Below, piece after piece: positions 1 to 12,515 of a DNA stretch of 64,000 bases; the first letter of the stretch is position 1; each line of letters begins with the position of its first letter. Location of the stretch: NCBI GenBank assembly GCA_008508345.1, contig QNGE01000755.1, positions 72,430 through 136,429 on the forward strand. Reading direction: 5' to 3'. This DNA is from Paragonimus westermani (lineage: Eukaryota > Platyhelminthes > Trematoda > Plagiorchiida > Troglotrematidae). A program made the translations under genes and the position numbers. The notes under the pieces were generated by a model, which saw nothing but the letters and a program-made list of their open reading frames with translations, was not told the origin of the DNA and ran no database searches.

Positions 1-3000
1 AACACCAAAATTACTTTTCAGTATGCTCGCAAACTCTAGAGTTACAAGATCAGGTGGGTATAACTCACAATTAGCAGGAAATACAAAGCCACTAACCTTC
101 GTACATATGTCGACAAATAGTTGTTTAATAACAAAATCAGCAGTATTCCAAACAGTACTTCTGTCTTCTATGAGCAGACTTTTCATATCGAATAGAATTA
201 CCATTAAACCTACTTAAGCCACTCACACAATTCTGCGTTAGTTATCAGACTAAATTCGACCAGTTAAACCCGAGAGTTAGTACAGTTTTATAAATTGAGA
301 AATAATCCGATTTGCTGTTACAACGGAAAAAGATTGACTTTGTTCTACTTGAGTGGAAACTACAGTCAGAAAAAAAAGCTTACAACATGGCAGTCGTTTG
401 TCAACAATAGAAAATAGAACATCTTGACGAGTTATGAAAATGGGAAGGTAAAACGTATAATAGCAGAAATATTAATGTTAGTTAATGGAACATGACTGAG
501 AACGTAGAAGAGTTGTTGGTTCTTAACTCACGTCTCATCTACGAGAGACTGTAACCGAACAAGTATTTGAAGTGGGACGACCATTTTATTCAAACGAGTT
601 ATTTCGGCACATGTTGTATTAAATACAATGCCGTTGGCGTTTATCTGTCCAACAACAACAGTTACCGAATTTCGGAACCGCAATACTCATTGTCGATCGA
701 GTGGTGAGGTCAGCAGTTTACTTGGCTTCCGAAATAACTGCAGGAAATATTTGATTTTATCATAGATTACGCTATGTACCTGATAACGCCTGATCACGGT
801 TCTTTAAATGTTACAAAACTAAATTTTGTATGGTGTGATAAGAATTCCGCAATATTTGCTCCTGCAAAACTTTTGTTGTGTAAGGCCACCAGGGGCGTTG
901 TTAGTACAGTGCATGGTTGATGTTAACTGGCAGAAATTGTTAGCTTATACATGATGATTCAGTTGGCAATACATACAGTCCTCAAGGCTTCGCGTTCACC
1001 TTTTGTGCTGGTACTACTTCCGGTCCACTTATCTATGTACGTGTTTATAGACATATCTTGAACAGCTGCCCGTTTCTTAGTCTGCTCTCTTTGTAGCTTC
1101 ATTTGGCGATGATTTACGTTGCTGTTCTGATTATCTAGGTGCGAAGGTTAGTAGTAATCAACCGTTCCTAACGAATCTGTTGAATATTGAATAGAAAGTT
1201 AGAAAGCTGGTCTTCTTGATATGCAGATGTTCTTTCCATGGGGATTTCAGAAGCCATAGAGGTAACTTAGAGTGTTTTCCTGATTAAAGTTGGTGAAAAT
1301 GGTTTCAATAATTGATATGATCGACTGTTTGTATGTAACCATGACTGATAGTTTTTGATCGTGTGGTCATAAAGACAGGATTCGTTTTGTTGGCTGCGCA
1401 GCACTCGCATTAAAATCGACCTCGGCAATGGGAGACCAGAAGTGCAATCAAGTGTCATTCGGAGCGCACCGACACGCATTTCACCGCAATTCTTATAAAT
1501 GTTTATGCTTCAATCTGAATATCCGCAACCATTGTATAAGAACATATTTGCACCTGTAGATCGATTAACTTGCGTCACGAGCAATGAAAAACGGTTTCCG
1601 GATTGACTTGATGTAAGTTGATTTAATTAATATGTGTGTAATAGTTCAAAATGCATTACCGATTTTACGGTTGTTGCCTCTTATCATAGGCTTGATCAAC
1701 ACAGGAAACGGTAAGTCATGAAATTTGTAGTTACTGGCCCGTTTGTTTGTCCTGAAAAATATATTGATACTTTCAAACAGTTTGAAGCAGGTTGAATTTC
1801 TACAGAGTTTCACATTGACTTGCAGGCTCTTTTGAGGTTGAAAAAGATGGTACTAGTGCCTCTCAAATATACTGTTATCTACAGAACGCAGACTTAACCA
1901 GATCCGTAAGCGGATAAACGGTGGATGCGCATTGGGTCTACGGAAACAATTAGCATTTTTCCGCCCTTCGTTTAAAACACTGTAAGCCGGTTGTCGTTTT
2001 GATGTTCCTGCATCGGAATAAATTTGAAGAAACATTGTGCAACTACTACTAATGGTTCGTGATTAATGATCGAACTTACATCTCGAATATCCTTTTGTTC
2101 CGCACAATCTCACGTGAAAACTTGGTGAAAGAGAAGTAGTCGCATGTTAATTCACAGGTTGTGAGACGTTATTTCTATAAAAGTGACATATTCTGATTAC
2201 TACTGCTCTGGTACGCAGACACAACGCCTCGGAAAACGTTCTCCTTAAACCGTGGTGCGTTCATGTGTAAGTAACTTCATTAAATTTTTCACGTGTGTGC
2301 TTGATAGAATCAACCGAATTATTAAGTATTCAATCGCTCCAACTGATGGGTTGCACGATCACCATTCGGTGAAACGAATTTCGATCATTTCACTATATGT
2401 TAACATGGTCGTGTCTACAACTGTTCAGATGATTTCGTACTAAAGGAGATCAAAGAACCAGTCCTCCCCACTTCAGAGAAATCAATTCTGAATTGTGTTC
2501 AAACTGCTTAGGAGCCCTAAGAAAGATCCAAAAGCAATATGTTGATCACTGAAACAGCCCTCAATGTAGTATGAAACACTTAACCAAGGCAAATGTACTG
2601 CAGATTCAGATTTTGTGTGATTTTAGACATTTAAACCTTTCGAAAATTCACACTATTTGAAAGTGGGAAGACGCTGCATTTGAGGATGTGTTACGATACA
2701 CTGAAAGCGCGGTTGATACCGTCGGTTGGTTGGGTATTTTTAATTTTAAAACGCTCGCAAGCCGCTCCAAAAACCGCTTAGGATATTGTTAGTTTTGGAA
2801 ATATGACGTTCTAATATATTTTAATGTATTGTGTGTGTGTGCATAAAAAAGGTAAAACAATTCTTATATTTGCGCAATTCATGTCTATGCTGTCCTCAGT
2901 CACATATCGGTAAGCTTATTTCAGACAAACGTAAGTTGGCATCCACGGCTTACAAATGCATACTTGAGGAACGCAACTTGTAATAAGTGGTACACGCACG

Positions 3001-3390
3001 GTGACCTTCTATCCATTAAAGATTGTATGCATGCTGATACAGTAACACCTTTTTGGCGTATTTAGTCACAGATCAGCAATCTGAAAAAGTTCTGTTCACA
3101 GTATTACACGGGTCACACACGCAACTGATTTTGCAATCGAACCGAGGCCTCGACCCCTTTAGCTGGAGAGCCTTTTTGTTCATGGTACAAACAGTGTTCA
3201 TTACTCAGCGTAGGGCGGTCGCTGTGATAGAATCTGGGACAAAATCACTGTACGATATCCCCACCAAATGTAATACGAATGAAGGTGAATAGTTTGAGCG
3301 TCGTGTTTAACATGTTATTGATAAACAGATCGGGAATAACACAACGTTTCGAGCAAGTTGTAACATATCGCAATATATGTCTTCTTTCTG
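1..3390. other. No gene recognised
   Basis: Every open frame here is short (80 codons or fewer), lacks recognisable motifs and shows no convincing paired splice signals. There is a short GT run near 2830. I see no RNA gene and no transposon homology. It reads as intergenic or intronic DNA. Confidence 0.5.
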
Positions 3391-3487
3391 CTCTGATGAA
3401 GTGGTTAAAGGGAACTCAGTGTTTCAAGTTGTAATACCCTACGTTTCAACCACCTCGGGTGGCCTTCCTCAGGAGTGTTGTAATCGA
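3391..3487 (+). repeat. Dispersed repeat, copy 1, cut by the assembly gap
   Basis: It begins TCTGATGAAGTGGTTAAAGG and continues through GTGTTTCAAG and a small CCACC-TCG-GGTGG stem before running into the gap. Related DNA is visible at 12130-12172 (same GTTAAAGGGAAC core and GTGTTTCA) and at 29098-29200 (same CTCTGATGAAGTGG head). The copies differ by substitutions, so this is an old interspersed family rather than a recent duplication. The class is not certain; the hammerhead-like core on its minus strand would fit a Penelope-like or other ribozyme-bearing retroelement end. Confidence 0.5.
3444..3472 (-). ncRNA. Hammerhead ribozyme-like core (probable relic)
   Basis: Read on the minus strand it gives CTGAGGA (fits the conserved CUGANGA), then a helix II of CCACC/GGTGG closed by a CGA loop, then GAAA followed by C. 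These are the invariant blocks of a minimal hammerhead in the right order and spacing. Helix II has two weak outer pairs and a possible bulge. Helices I and III cannot be closed convincingly and no clear UH cleavage site follows. Hammerheads are known from Penelope-like retroelements and trematode repeats. I infer a decayed ribozyme within the dispersed repeat; activity is unlikely to be complete. Confidence 0.35.
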
Positions 3488-3793
3488 NNNNNNNNNNNNN
3501 NNNNNNNNNNNNNNNNNNNNNNNNNNNNNNNNNNNNNNNNNNNNNNNNNNNNNNNNNNNNNNNNNNNNNNNNNNNNNNNNNNNNNNNNNNNNNNNNNNNN
3601 NNNNNNNNNNNNNNNNNNNNNNNNNNNNNNNNNNNNNNNNNNNNNNNNNNNNNNNNNNNNNNNNNNNNNNNNNNNNNNNNNNNNNNNNNNNNNNNNNNNN
3701 NNNNNNNNNNNNNNNNNNNNNNNNNNNNNNNNNNNNNNNNNNNNNNNNNNNNNNNNNNNNNNNNNNNNNNNNNNNNNNNNNNNNNNNNNNNNN
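3488..3793. other. Assembly gap (306 N)
   Basis: An unbroken run of N. Open frames that cross it are meaningless. The left edge lies inside a dispersed repeat, which is a common reason for such a gap. Confidence 0.99.
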
Positions 3794-4100
3794 CCACCGT
3801 TGTGCGCACAAAAGCGCTTTGTTCAGGCGTTGAGGTTGCCATGGCCAAACATCCACACCACGACTGATCAAAACACCATGGTTCCAGTTACGTCATAATG
3901 GTGACGTAATTGTATCAAAACGTCGTCTCCGTGTGTGCCTATGACGTGTCTGACCTCACTTGAACTTGCTATTTGTTTTGTTCGCTTTCCCATGACAACT
4001 CTGTTTCATATAAATGTTATGTATTTGGCCTGATGATGAATAACCGAAAACGAGCTTGTTCGCTACACCATTTTTCTGATGAGTACTTTGGGGATTTTTG
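3794..4100 (+). repeat. Gap-flanking sequence with a second hammerhead-like remnant
   Basis: No gene is seen. At 4030-4053 the plus strand has CTGATGA, eight or nine bases, then GAAAACG, and a second CTGATGAG lies at 4077-4084. The spacing resembles a hammerhead core, but no helix II can be drawn between CTGATGA and GAAA. It may be the other end of the element interrupted by the gap. This is suggestive only. Confidence 0.2.
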
Positions 4101-7100
4101 AACCTCAATTAGTTTGCGTTCGTTGGATAAAACGAGGTTTGACCTCAGTAGGCCGCCATGGGTCCAGAGGGCACGACGAGTACACAAACGACCGACAGGT
4201 AATGACGAACCGACCGAATGCGATCAGATCGGTCTGTGTGTGGGTGCCTAAATACCCGGGCTTCGGCCAGACCGATGCGCTGGTAACAGTTTAATGGCGG
4301 ACCGTATTCACAGGGTGAGACTGACAGACAACAATGGGTGTGGGGCAGTTGACTGGGATTCAATGTCTGAGAAAGGCGGGTTGGAGGAATCAGTACTTTT
4401 AGACACTGCTTGTGGGAATAATGGTAACAAGTGTGTAGTCAGACGGGGTCACGAGGATGGACGCGGCAGGGTCAGTCAACGAGAATTTTGACCTCCAAAA
4501 ATGTTCTATAATCACAATTCCCATTTTCATCTAATCGATCACCATTAACTGATGTTCAGCAATAACTCTTTAAGTTACAAGCATCATGATAAGAAAGCAG
4601 CACTTTGTTGGTGGGAGAAAATGTCTTTTTCTACGTCATAGAATTTGTGATAGCTATAAACTTTGGAGAAAGCAGTAATATCACTATTGAAACAGTGATT
4701 GTTAGGCTTGTTCATAAAGGGGATGGGTTGTGATTCCAGTTCTGTACAGCTTTCTGGTGATCTGTGGAGGCAAATTTCGTATGCTGCACTGCTTTTTCTG
4801 TTAAAATCAGAGGCCTAATTGGAACAGGTTGAGCAAATTGCAAATTAGACTTTTGGGTGATGGAGCTGGCGATCGTACTAGCAATGGATGCAGTTCTGGA
4901 CGTGATAAAAAGTGGATCGGTAGTTGTTTCTTTGTGAGTACTTTCAGTAAACTGAATGGAACAGCTTGATCTCCATTCCTTCATTCAATGCAACTTCGAT
5001 TCCGGCGAAAACTTTCCGATGTTGCTGAAATGTGGATGCAGAAATGTGTTTAAAACCAGCTGGTTCATCAATGCACTGTTCTCTGACACTTTTCCATTGC
5101 ACTAAATTATTATTTACAACTAGATGAGATAACATAGAACCGGCAAAATCAAACTTTTCAACCCACTGAATGATTTTCGTTTGTTATCATTCAACTAGTT
5201 TGAGATGTTCTTACAGTAATCAGGATGGGTATGAAAATCAGGCAGTAGAGACTGTGAACTGAGTGGTTGTTACCACTTAGGCAATCATGGCTCCAGTTTG
5301 TAAGTTTGCTTGATTGTGGGTCAGAGGGTGGTTAGCGGATCGCATGAACTACTTCTGAGCGCAGAATTCAGGGTTGCGCAATAGGATAGTAATGATTTCA
5401 GCAAAGGTCAACAATGGGATCGCTTTGCTAGTATGTTGTGGGAAATCTCAGACATCTCTCTAATTGACAGAACGATTGCGGTCTGTCAGCTGAGCAGTGA
5501 TCATGTTACTGGTCAGCAATGCGTCAGACAAATGCCTCATGGTACCACTTGTACACGACGCCCCATACTAACAACGAAATGAGCTGAGATACAGGCTGGC
5601 TGTAGCCTACAGAAAACTCTCTCTTGACCGTAACATTATAACAGAATTTGAGCAAAACCTTGAGCATAATTTTTGTAATAGCATTGGCCTCAACGACCCA
5701 AAACGCTTTCCTATCTACTATGTTGTGATGACTGATGGTCGAATACAAAACACTGCTTGCTCTTCACTCACCTATTGAATACTGGAGAGCATTGGGAATG
5801 AAAAGTGAATAGGATTGGCCGGGTAAAACGGGATCTGTTTATCTCACTAGTGTAACAGTGGTCTGTTGTTTGTACGATAACTGAATGACATTCAAGGTAT
5901 GACAAAACTTTTTGTTTTGCTCAGATGTGTGTCAGTACAGTAATGCGGAAGTGGGCAATAGTCTCAATGGGAGACTGATCGAAGGATGTGGGTCGTGTGA
6001 ATGGTTCTGCAACAAGTACCTTAAAAACTGGGAATATTTGTATGAGAGTAATTTTTTTATTCTGACCTTCCAGCCATTCAACCATTCACTGAAATCTGTC
6101 CACGCGGCACGCTAATTCCCCTCGGTGTTCTATTTTCCTGTCTGAATATCATTTAAATATATCTGTCTTCCAATTTGAACATCACTTAAGTGTGATCGCA
6201 GCTTCCTCCTTCGGACAGACATTCCAGCCAACCTCTCTCAAAAGTAGAACTAGACTCGAATTCCGCTAACTTCATAGCTCGTCAGTAGTGCATATCGTTG
6301 TCACGGCCGGAAGTGGAAGCCCGTTCACGCTTTCAGACGGCAACCATATTGACCACTACGCGATTGATCTCCTATTAGTAACTACCGAACTGTCACAATT
6401 GAAAGCTCAGCCACCTCCAGTTACGATTGGTGATCAGGTTGCAACAAAAATATGCACCACTGACGAGCCCTAACTAGAACGCAACTAACGTCTAGTGCTT
6501 CCTTCATAAATAGGCTGGTTAGAAAATTCCGTTCGATTGTGGGGTCTACGATCATTCATAAATGATGCTTAACTTGAAATTAAAAGAATCCATCCATCTA
6601 TTCATCAGATAACTAAAGCTGTTTTGACTAATATGGCGTCATATAAAAAGAATGGTCCTTATTACATATACTGCACTGTTGTTATACAGCCAACAGTACA
6701 AACAGAACCATCGCACAAAAATCCTAGCATTAAATCGAAATTTTCAAGGTAGAATTTTTGAAGAAGCAACGCCATGACACTTTAAAAGAACGTGTTGACT
6801 GAAACGCGTATTTATTGTGCAGATACTGCAGCAGTGGGGTGAGTGGATTAAACGGTAAAACATGAATGTGCTCCATTTTCTCATCGACTTGACATGAGTG
6901 TTTTGTCAGTGGGCTCGGTTAAAATGGTCTGCTAGTGCACATGGATGCAACTACTTACAGATGGATGATTGGGTTTACGAGTACAAAAGTATGATGGTGA
7001 ACGTACTATTAATTACATGCTATCAACTGGGCCTTATCCAATTTGCAATTCTTAGTTTGTTAGTTGTAACTGCTACTTCCCAACCTGTTCAATAGTCAAC

Positions 7101-10100
7101 ATCTTTGTAACAGTGAGTCTGCCTTTTCCTTTAGGCTAGAGCTTTTGCCTAGCTGAAGTAACCCTTCGGTTAATAGAAAGGCTAGCTTCTTAAATGTCGA
7201 AAAGTGTCAGCATTCGTGTTTTTTACTGTCTACAGGATCACACTAATATTGATCCCTAATTTTTAGCCCATGAGCGGGTTTCAGAATGCCTAAGGTGGTC
7301 ACACAGCCCTCCGCCAAACTACATATTGGTAAATAGGCTAAATCAATTGAGACTGATCTATTCATTAACAGTCGGTCATTTAATGATTAAGACATATTAG
7401 CGAGCGTGTAATCGACAGGGTAACAGGATGGCAAAGGAAACAATCCTGCTTGTGCGTAACTACGAGGTTTAGGTTTGATACTTCGCTAAACTTGATGATT
7501 AGATGAGCCCTCTGACAATATACTCAACGGATATAGACTACCTTCTACAACTAACAGTGCTTGTCATTTGGTGACCTTGCAGAAGTAACGGTGTAGGAAG
7601 TGTAAACGTTGCAATCGAACGTATTTTGGTAGCGCATGTAGCACAAGTAAAACCGAAAGGTGCAAATGCACGTGAAGCCTGTAAACACTATCTGGTGTAC
7701 GACATCTGATGCCACATGTGCTATGGGGTTTGTGTGTATTATTGAATTACTAGGCTATCGGGAGCTGGTTATGTAGGTGTTTAATGTGCTTCATGATAAG
7801 ACTCGTGCAACCTAGCATATCCATATCATTAAGATCCTCTACAGTAATTAAGCATGTTACCAAACGCAAACAAATCTTCGACGAAACCACTATTAAACGT
7901 GTAGTTTAAACCAAAAGGATACAGAATGGACGATATTCTAGTCTTTGACAATTTGCGTCACTTAGTCGCAAGCATGGCCTTACTCATATTCTGTTCAACT
8001 TCCCCAGATGACTGTTGTAATGATGTGGAGTAGCACATGTAGACGCTGTTGTTCGCTAACTACAAACATTACTATTTGATAGCATTCACATTAAAATGAT
8101 GACGGTTGGGAACTTGATGCGGCAAACATCCAACGAAGAAGTCTTTCGCATTTTGTCTTTCAGATAACATTTAGTCAACGTCAAAATTGACAGAGTACAA
8201 CCGACTCTGAGCAGTCACTATCCGTTATCTGATCTACACAAACAACTATGGCAAATACGTTAAGCAAGGCAAGTTTCTAACCTTATCTGGTGGTGGAGGC
8301 AATTACTTAAGCGCAACCAAGAGAATTTTAGGTTAACGATTTACAAAAAACTTGTTACCGCAACCGATAACAACTTTCATGTGGGTGCGCACACAAACAC
8401 AACATATCTCGTCAAAACGTTATCATATGTTGTTATCCAAAAGTAATCCAACTCTCAACTGAGCAGCATGTTAAGCTTAGTTTGTCAAACAATCTTTAAG
8501 AGGCAAAGGTGGATAACACAGTCTATCTGCCTAATTCAGTGCCAACCAATTGATTTTGCTAAACAAAACAACTTGCTTATTATTATGAAATTACTTAACG
8601 GTTACAGAATTTCTTCGTAGCGCTCAGTTGATGACAGGAAAAAAATACTAACATTCGGTGTCACGTGTTTTCTGCTATTGTGTGAATCGAATGGACTATT
8701 GCATCTTATTTGATTCAGTGCATCGTTCTCTGAACAGTAGGAAACAATGGAAAATTAATCTCCATACGGGGCTACGGTGAGATGTGGAACCAGTGCTAGC
8801 AGTGTGTACGTTTATGAGCACAGATGGGTGAAGTGGAAAGGAGCACTGTTTGTTTATTCATATGCCATTAACAGTCTGAGAAGTGTTCTATCAGGGTACT
8901 AGTAATTTCAGAAAAACTAATAGATTTTAAGAGTTTTAGATGCGGATAAATTTACTGTGGTTTAGGTGAATCATCAACGAGAACTGATGTACACTAGAAC
9001 AGCGATTAACAGGTGTAGACATTGGGTGACGGACAGGATATGAGAGGGAATACACGCAGGAATCTTGCGTTGTTTTGTATGCGAATTTCAATCGATTTGA
9101 AATGTCAAAACTATCAACACATGTAATCGCGAAGGCTCATGCGGACGGTTGTTCTCCCTGTAGGCAGACATTGATTACCATGAAATTTTTTCCGACCATT
9201 GACTTTCTCATTTGTTTTTACAGTTTCAGAGGAAGATCCTTCAAGCTTCCATCCATCTTGAGGTAGAGCGGGCCATAGATTAGTCCACTAAGAAAAATTC
9301 CATTGGCGCAGTGCAGGCTGACTTCCATTCCGCCATCCGATAAGCAGAATTTTGCTAATGCGGCTGGCCTACCTGGGTAGAAAATACCCCCCAAACTGTC
9401 TACTCTGCTTGAAATATGAATGAGAATAGTATGTAACTACGTTTTAGGAAGAGTGACGTACATCCGATGTTCAGTTCCCGGGAAATGCGTTTGTATAAAA
9501 AGACTGATTCATCGGTTGATGAGATGTTAGTCAGTCGAAAGTTGTTTTGGGCGGTTCTGGTAGGTGTAAAGGGAAGGTCAATGGAACTAAACAAGTTATG
9601 AATTCGATACGGCTGTTTGCTGCAACCATTTCAGCAACGAACACTGAAACACACTGAAAAAATTCAGTCAGACACACGCCGTTGATGACCTATGAGACCC
9701 AAGTAATAAAAAGCAGTTAGGGAATTTGTAGTGTCTGTTGTTTCTCATACAAGGGCCGATCAGGTAATACCCAGAAATTCTCAACCGATTCAGCCGTGAC
9801 CACAGAGCTGGGCAATGCATTCCGGTGTGTCCAGACCCAAACTGTGAAGTAGTTCCATCTGCACAGTAACCTGCCTGTTCCGTTATCCAGTTTCAGCGAG
9901 TGATCACTGAGTTTGGAACGTGTATCATTTTAATATGGAATGTGCACTTCTTTACACCATTTTGAGCCGAACAAGGTGTTTTTATGCCGACACTTAAAGA
10001 ATTCCCGCGCCGCATTGCAGCCACCTGACGAATGCCACCTTCATACGGGCCTAAAAAATCGTTTATTTACCAAACATAGTGAATATATGGCCAGCGGATT

Positions 10101-12129
10101 GCTTTTCAGGCATTCACATTAATCAGCTTTGTTACACTCAATTATCTCGCGGTATTGTCTCAATCTGTTTACTAGTAACTCCGTTCGGTAAGAATTCGTC
10201 GGTTGTTATTCTCCTTTGGATAGCTTCGTCAATTTTAGACGTGCAAAAGTTTCGTTCTGGTCACCGAGTAATACATTCATACCTTTTACTATTGTTGTTG
10301 TCAGTTCTTATATAATTCATGCATTCAAAAACGGATACAAGAATTTTCACTTTGACAAAATTCAGCAGTCTACAGTAATGGTGATGACACATGTGGTGCT
10401 CACAAGTTTAAACTAGTAGTTTTGTGACAATCCTCCAGTCTAATTTGCGTACACTGACTGATAATATACGTGACCGGTTTTTATTGTCCGGTGTAGACCC
10501 CGTTGGACTGGCTAACAAAATAAATGTTTCATCACATTGTTACATCATATTTAACAAAACGGAACAAATCAAAAAGGTCTCTATTGACCGTGCATTCTAC
10601 CAAAACAGTGTCTTGACGACGAGCAGACCGCTGACAAAGCCACTTGTTTACGTCTGTGGTTCGTTATTACAGACGTTACACTGAATGATACTGAGTTGGC
10701 GTAACACAGTGCAATCAAAATCGTCTCACATTGTTGCTTTAAAAGAAAAAAACGAAATTCACAATGAAAATAGAGAACACACCGAACAACATATTACGCT
10801 GTTCAGGCCACTCAACCGCACTTACTGCACGTATGTTATGGAATTTCACGCAGTTAGGTAACAGCTTAAAATATGTCTTCCACTTTTGCTTTCGTATGCG
10901 GGATAAAGTAGACTGAATGTTGTGAGAAAATAAGCCATCCACGCAATGAATTTATCCATGTTACAACAATGTCAGCTTTTCAGTTTTCTGTGATTGTTCA
11001 CTTACACGAATATATACATTAGCAACATTTGAACAGGGGAAAGAAGCATAAATCGGAACTAGAAACTTGGTGAGATTTTAGACGATAACCGTAAAATGCA
11101 TCTAACAAGATCAAGTCGAATTGTAGCTGCCGTGCAATAAGTCTTCTTGGTGCAAACTTCAAGTGGATAAAGTAGCCTAATGAGCATTTTTGATTGTGTA
11201 TTCTTTACGACAGAGGGTAGACAGTATAGCTTAAATGCCCGTCAGCTCGACGCAATGAAAAATTACGAGTATCGATTGAAAAATCTCCGCTTTTAAAACA
11301 TAATAATAAACTAACCTATTACTGCTCACGAGCTGGTACACATATATGTTGCCTAACTTCCGGTGACGTGAGGTGTTCAAACGATAAGTATGGCTGTGCT
11401 GAGAAACACAGTTGATTACATTAAAAGTGCTCACATTGCAGTTCTATCTTTTGAGTTCGTCCAATTTTGGCATAAAAGTAACAATGATCACAAAATTCAA
11501 TCAATGATTTCATTCAACATGGTTTCGAGTGTTGTTATGAAAGTACGATTGATTGTTTGAAATTATTTGCAGCCACATGTTGCACTGTCATCGTCCTCTT
11601 TTATTTAGACCCGAATGAATTTTTGGCTCGTTTTTTGATAGATCACATATCTGAATGAAGTTCTGATTTCAAGTTAGATGTTAGTGCGTAATCTGATGGT
11701 TCAAATAGTACAATTTTACATTTGTTGAAGAACTACTGCAAGGTTTGTTGACAGTTACAACTTATACCTGATAAATCAAGGAGGCAGATAGACTATTGGG
11801 GGTGATTTTCGTAGTTCACACATACGCTTCGATTGTAGTGTTCAAAGAAATGTTTATGCATTGCCCTGGGAATTTTTAACATCGTGCCGTTGGTTAAGGT
11901 TACAATGAAATTTCGACAGGCTACAATAACACCAGTGGTTTTTTCCAACCTTACACTTGCACGTTTTACCATTGTAAATAACTCCGTTTACTTACATCGG
12001 TCCAACCAATGTTCCACTCGATCCCCTGTCTGTAAGTTGCTCGTTTGTCTACCTGAGTAACACGTGTTAAATGTCGTCTTTGTTGTACACAGTTTGAACC
12101 CATCGCAACGCTTGTCTTTTTTTATAAAC
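4101..12129. other. No gene recognised
   Basis: About 8 kb of DNA with only short open frames. Minus-strand frames at 4712-5135 are open for 90 and 63 codons in adjacent frames but match no family I recognise. Near 9061-9270 a short frame is followed by a pyrimidine-rich TTTTTACAGTTTCAG acceptor-like site and a possible donor, too little to call a gene. No RNA genes or retroelement motifs were found. Confidence 0.45.
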
Positions 12130-12172
12130 TAACGAAGTTGTTAAAGGGAACCTGGTGTTTCATATTTTAACA
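12130..12172 (+). repeat. Dispersed repeat, copy 2 (fragment)
   Basis: About 43 bases align to the repeat at 3391 across AACGAAGTTGTTAAAGGGAA and GGTGTTTCAT, with scattered substitutions. Similarity fades downstream, so this is a short remnant. Confidence 0.4.
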
Positions 12173-12444
12173 TTGTCAATAGGGTGGGCGGTTTTGAACG
12201 TTTTTCCAAATTTCAACAACCAATTTATTCAGCAGTCCTGTAAAAACCTACCTGAGGAACTTCTTTAAAACTATTTTCAAATTGCAAATCTGATTGATCA
12301 AAGTTCGTTAACCTGTCATTAGGTCAGGTTTCCGTGAGAGTAAGATTGTTTGCCGTTTTCTTTTTCTGTTGTGAGCACTTTTTGCCATATCCGGGAGATT
12401 GTTTCACTTGTTCCGCTAGCTTGCACTACTGACTGTCGTTTCAG

Positions 12445-12515
12445 GACTCGGAAGCTGGTTTGAGGCGCGCTTCACCAATGTGTCATACGCGATCGAATTT
12501 GGTTTGTGTTTCCCG
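12445..12515 (+). CDS. Candidate single exon, unrecognised
   Basis: A good acceptor (ACTGTCGTTTCAG) precedes a 71-base stretch open in one frame, reading GLGSWFEARFTNVSYAIEFG and onward. It ends at a possible donor (CCCG/GTGTGA). The DNA is slightly richer in G and C than its surroundings. No neighbouring exon was found and the peptide matches no family I know. It may be chance. Confidence 0.2.

Noticed and set aside
3377..3898. Long open frames of 120-170 codons on both strands
   Set aside because: They are open only because they run through the block of N.
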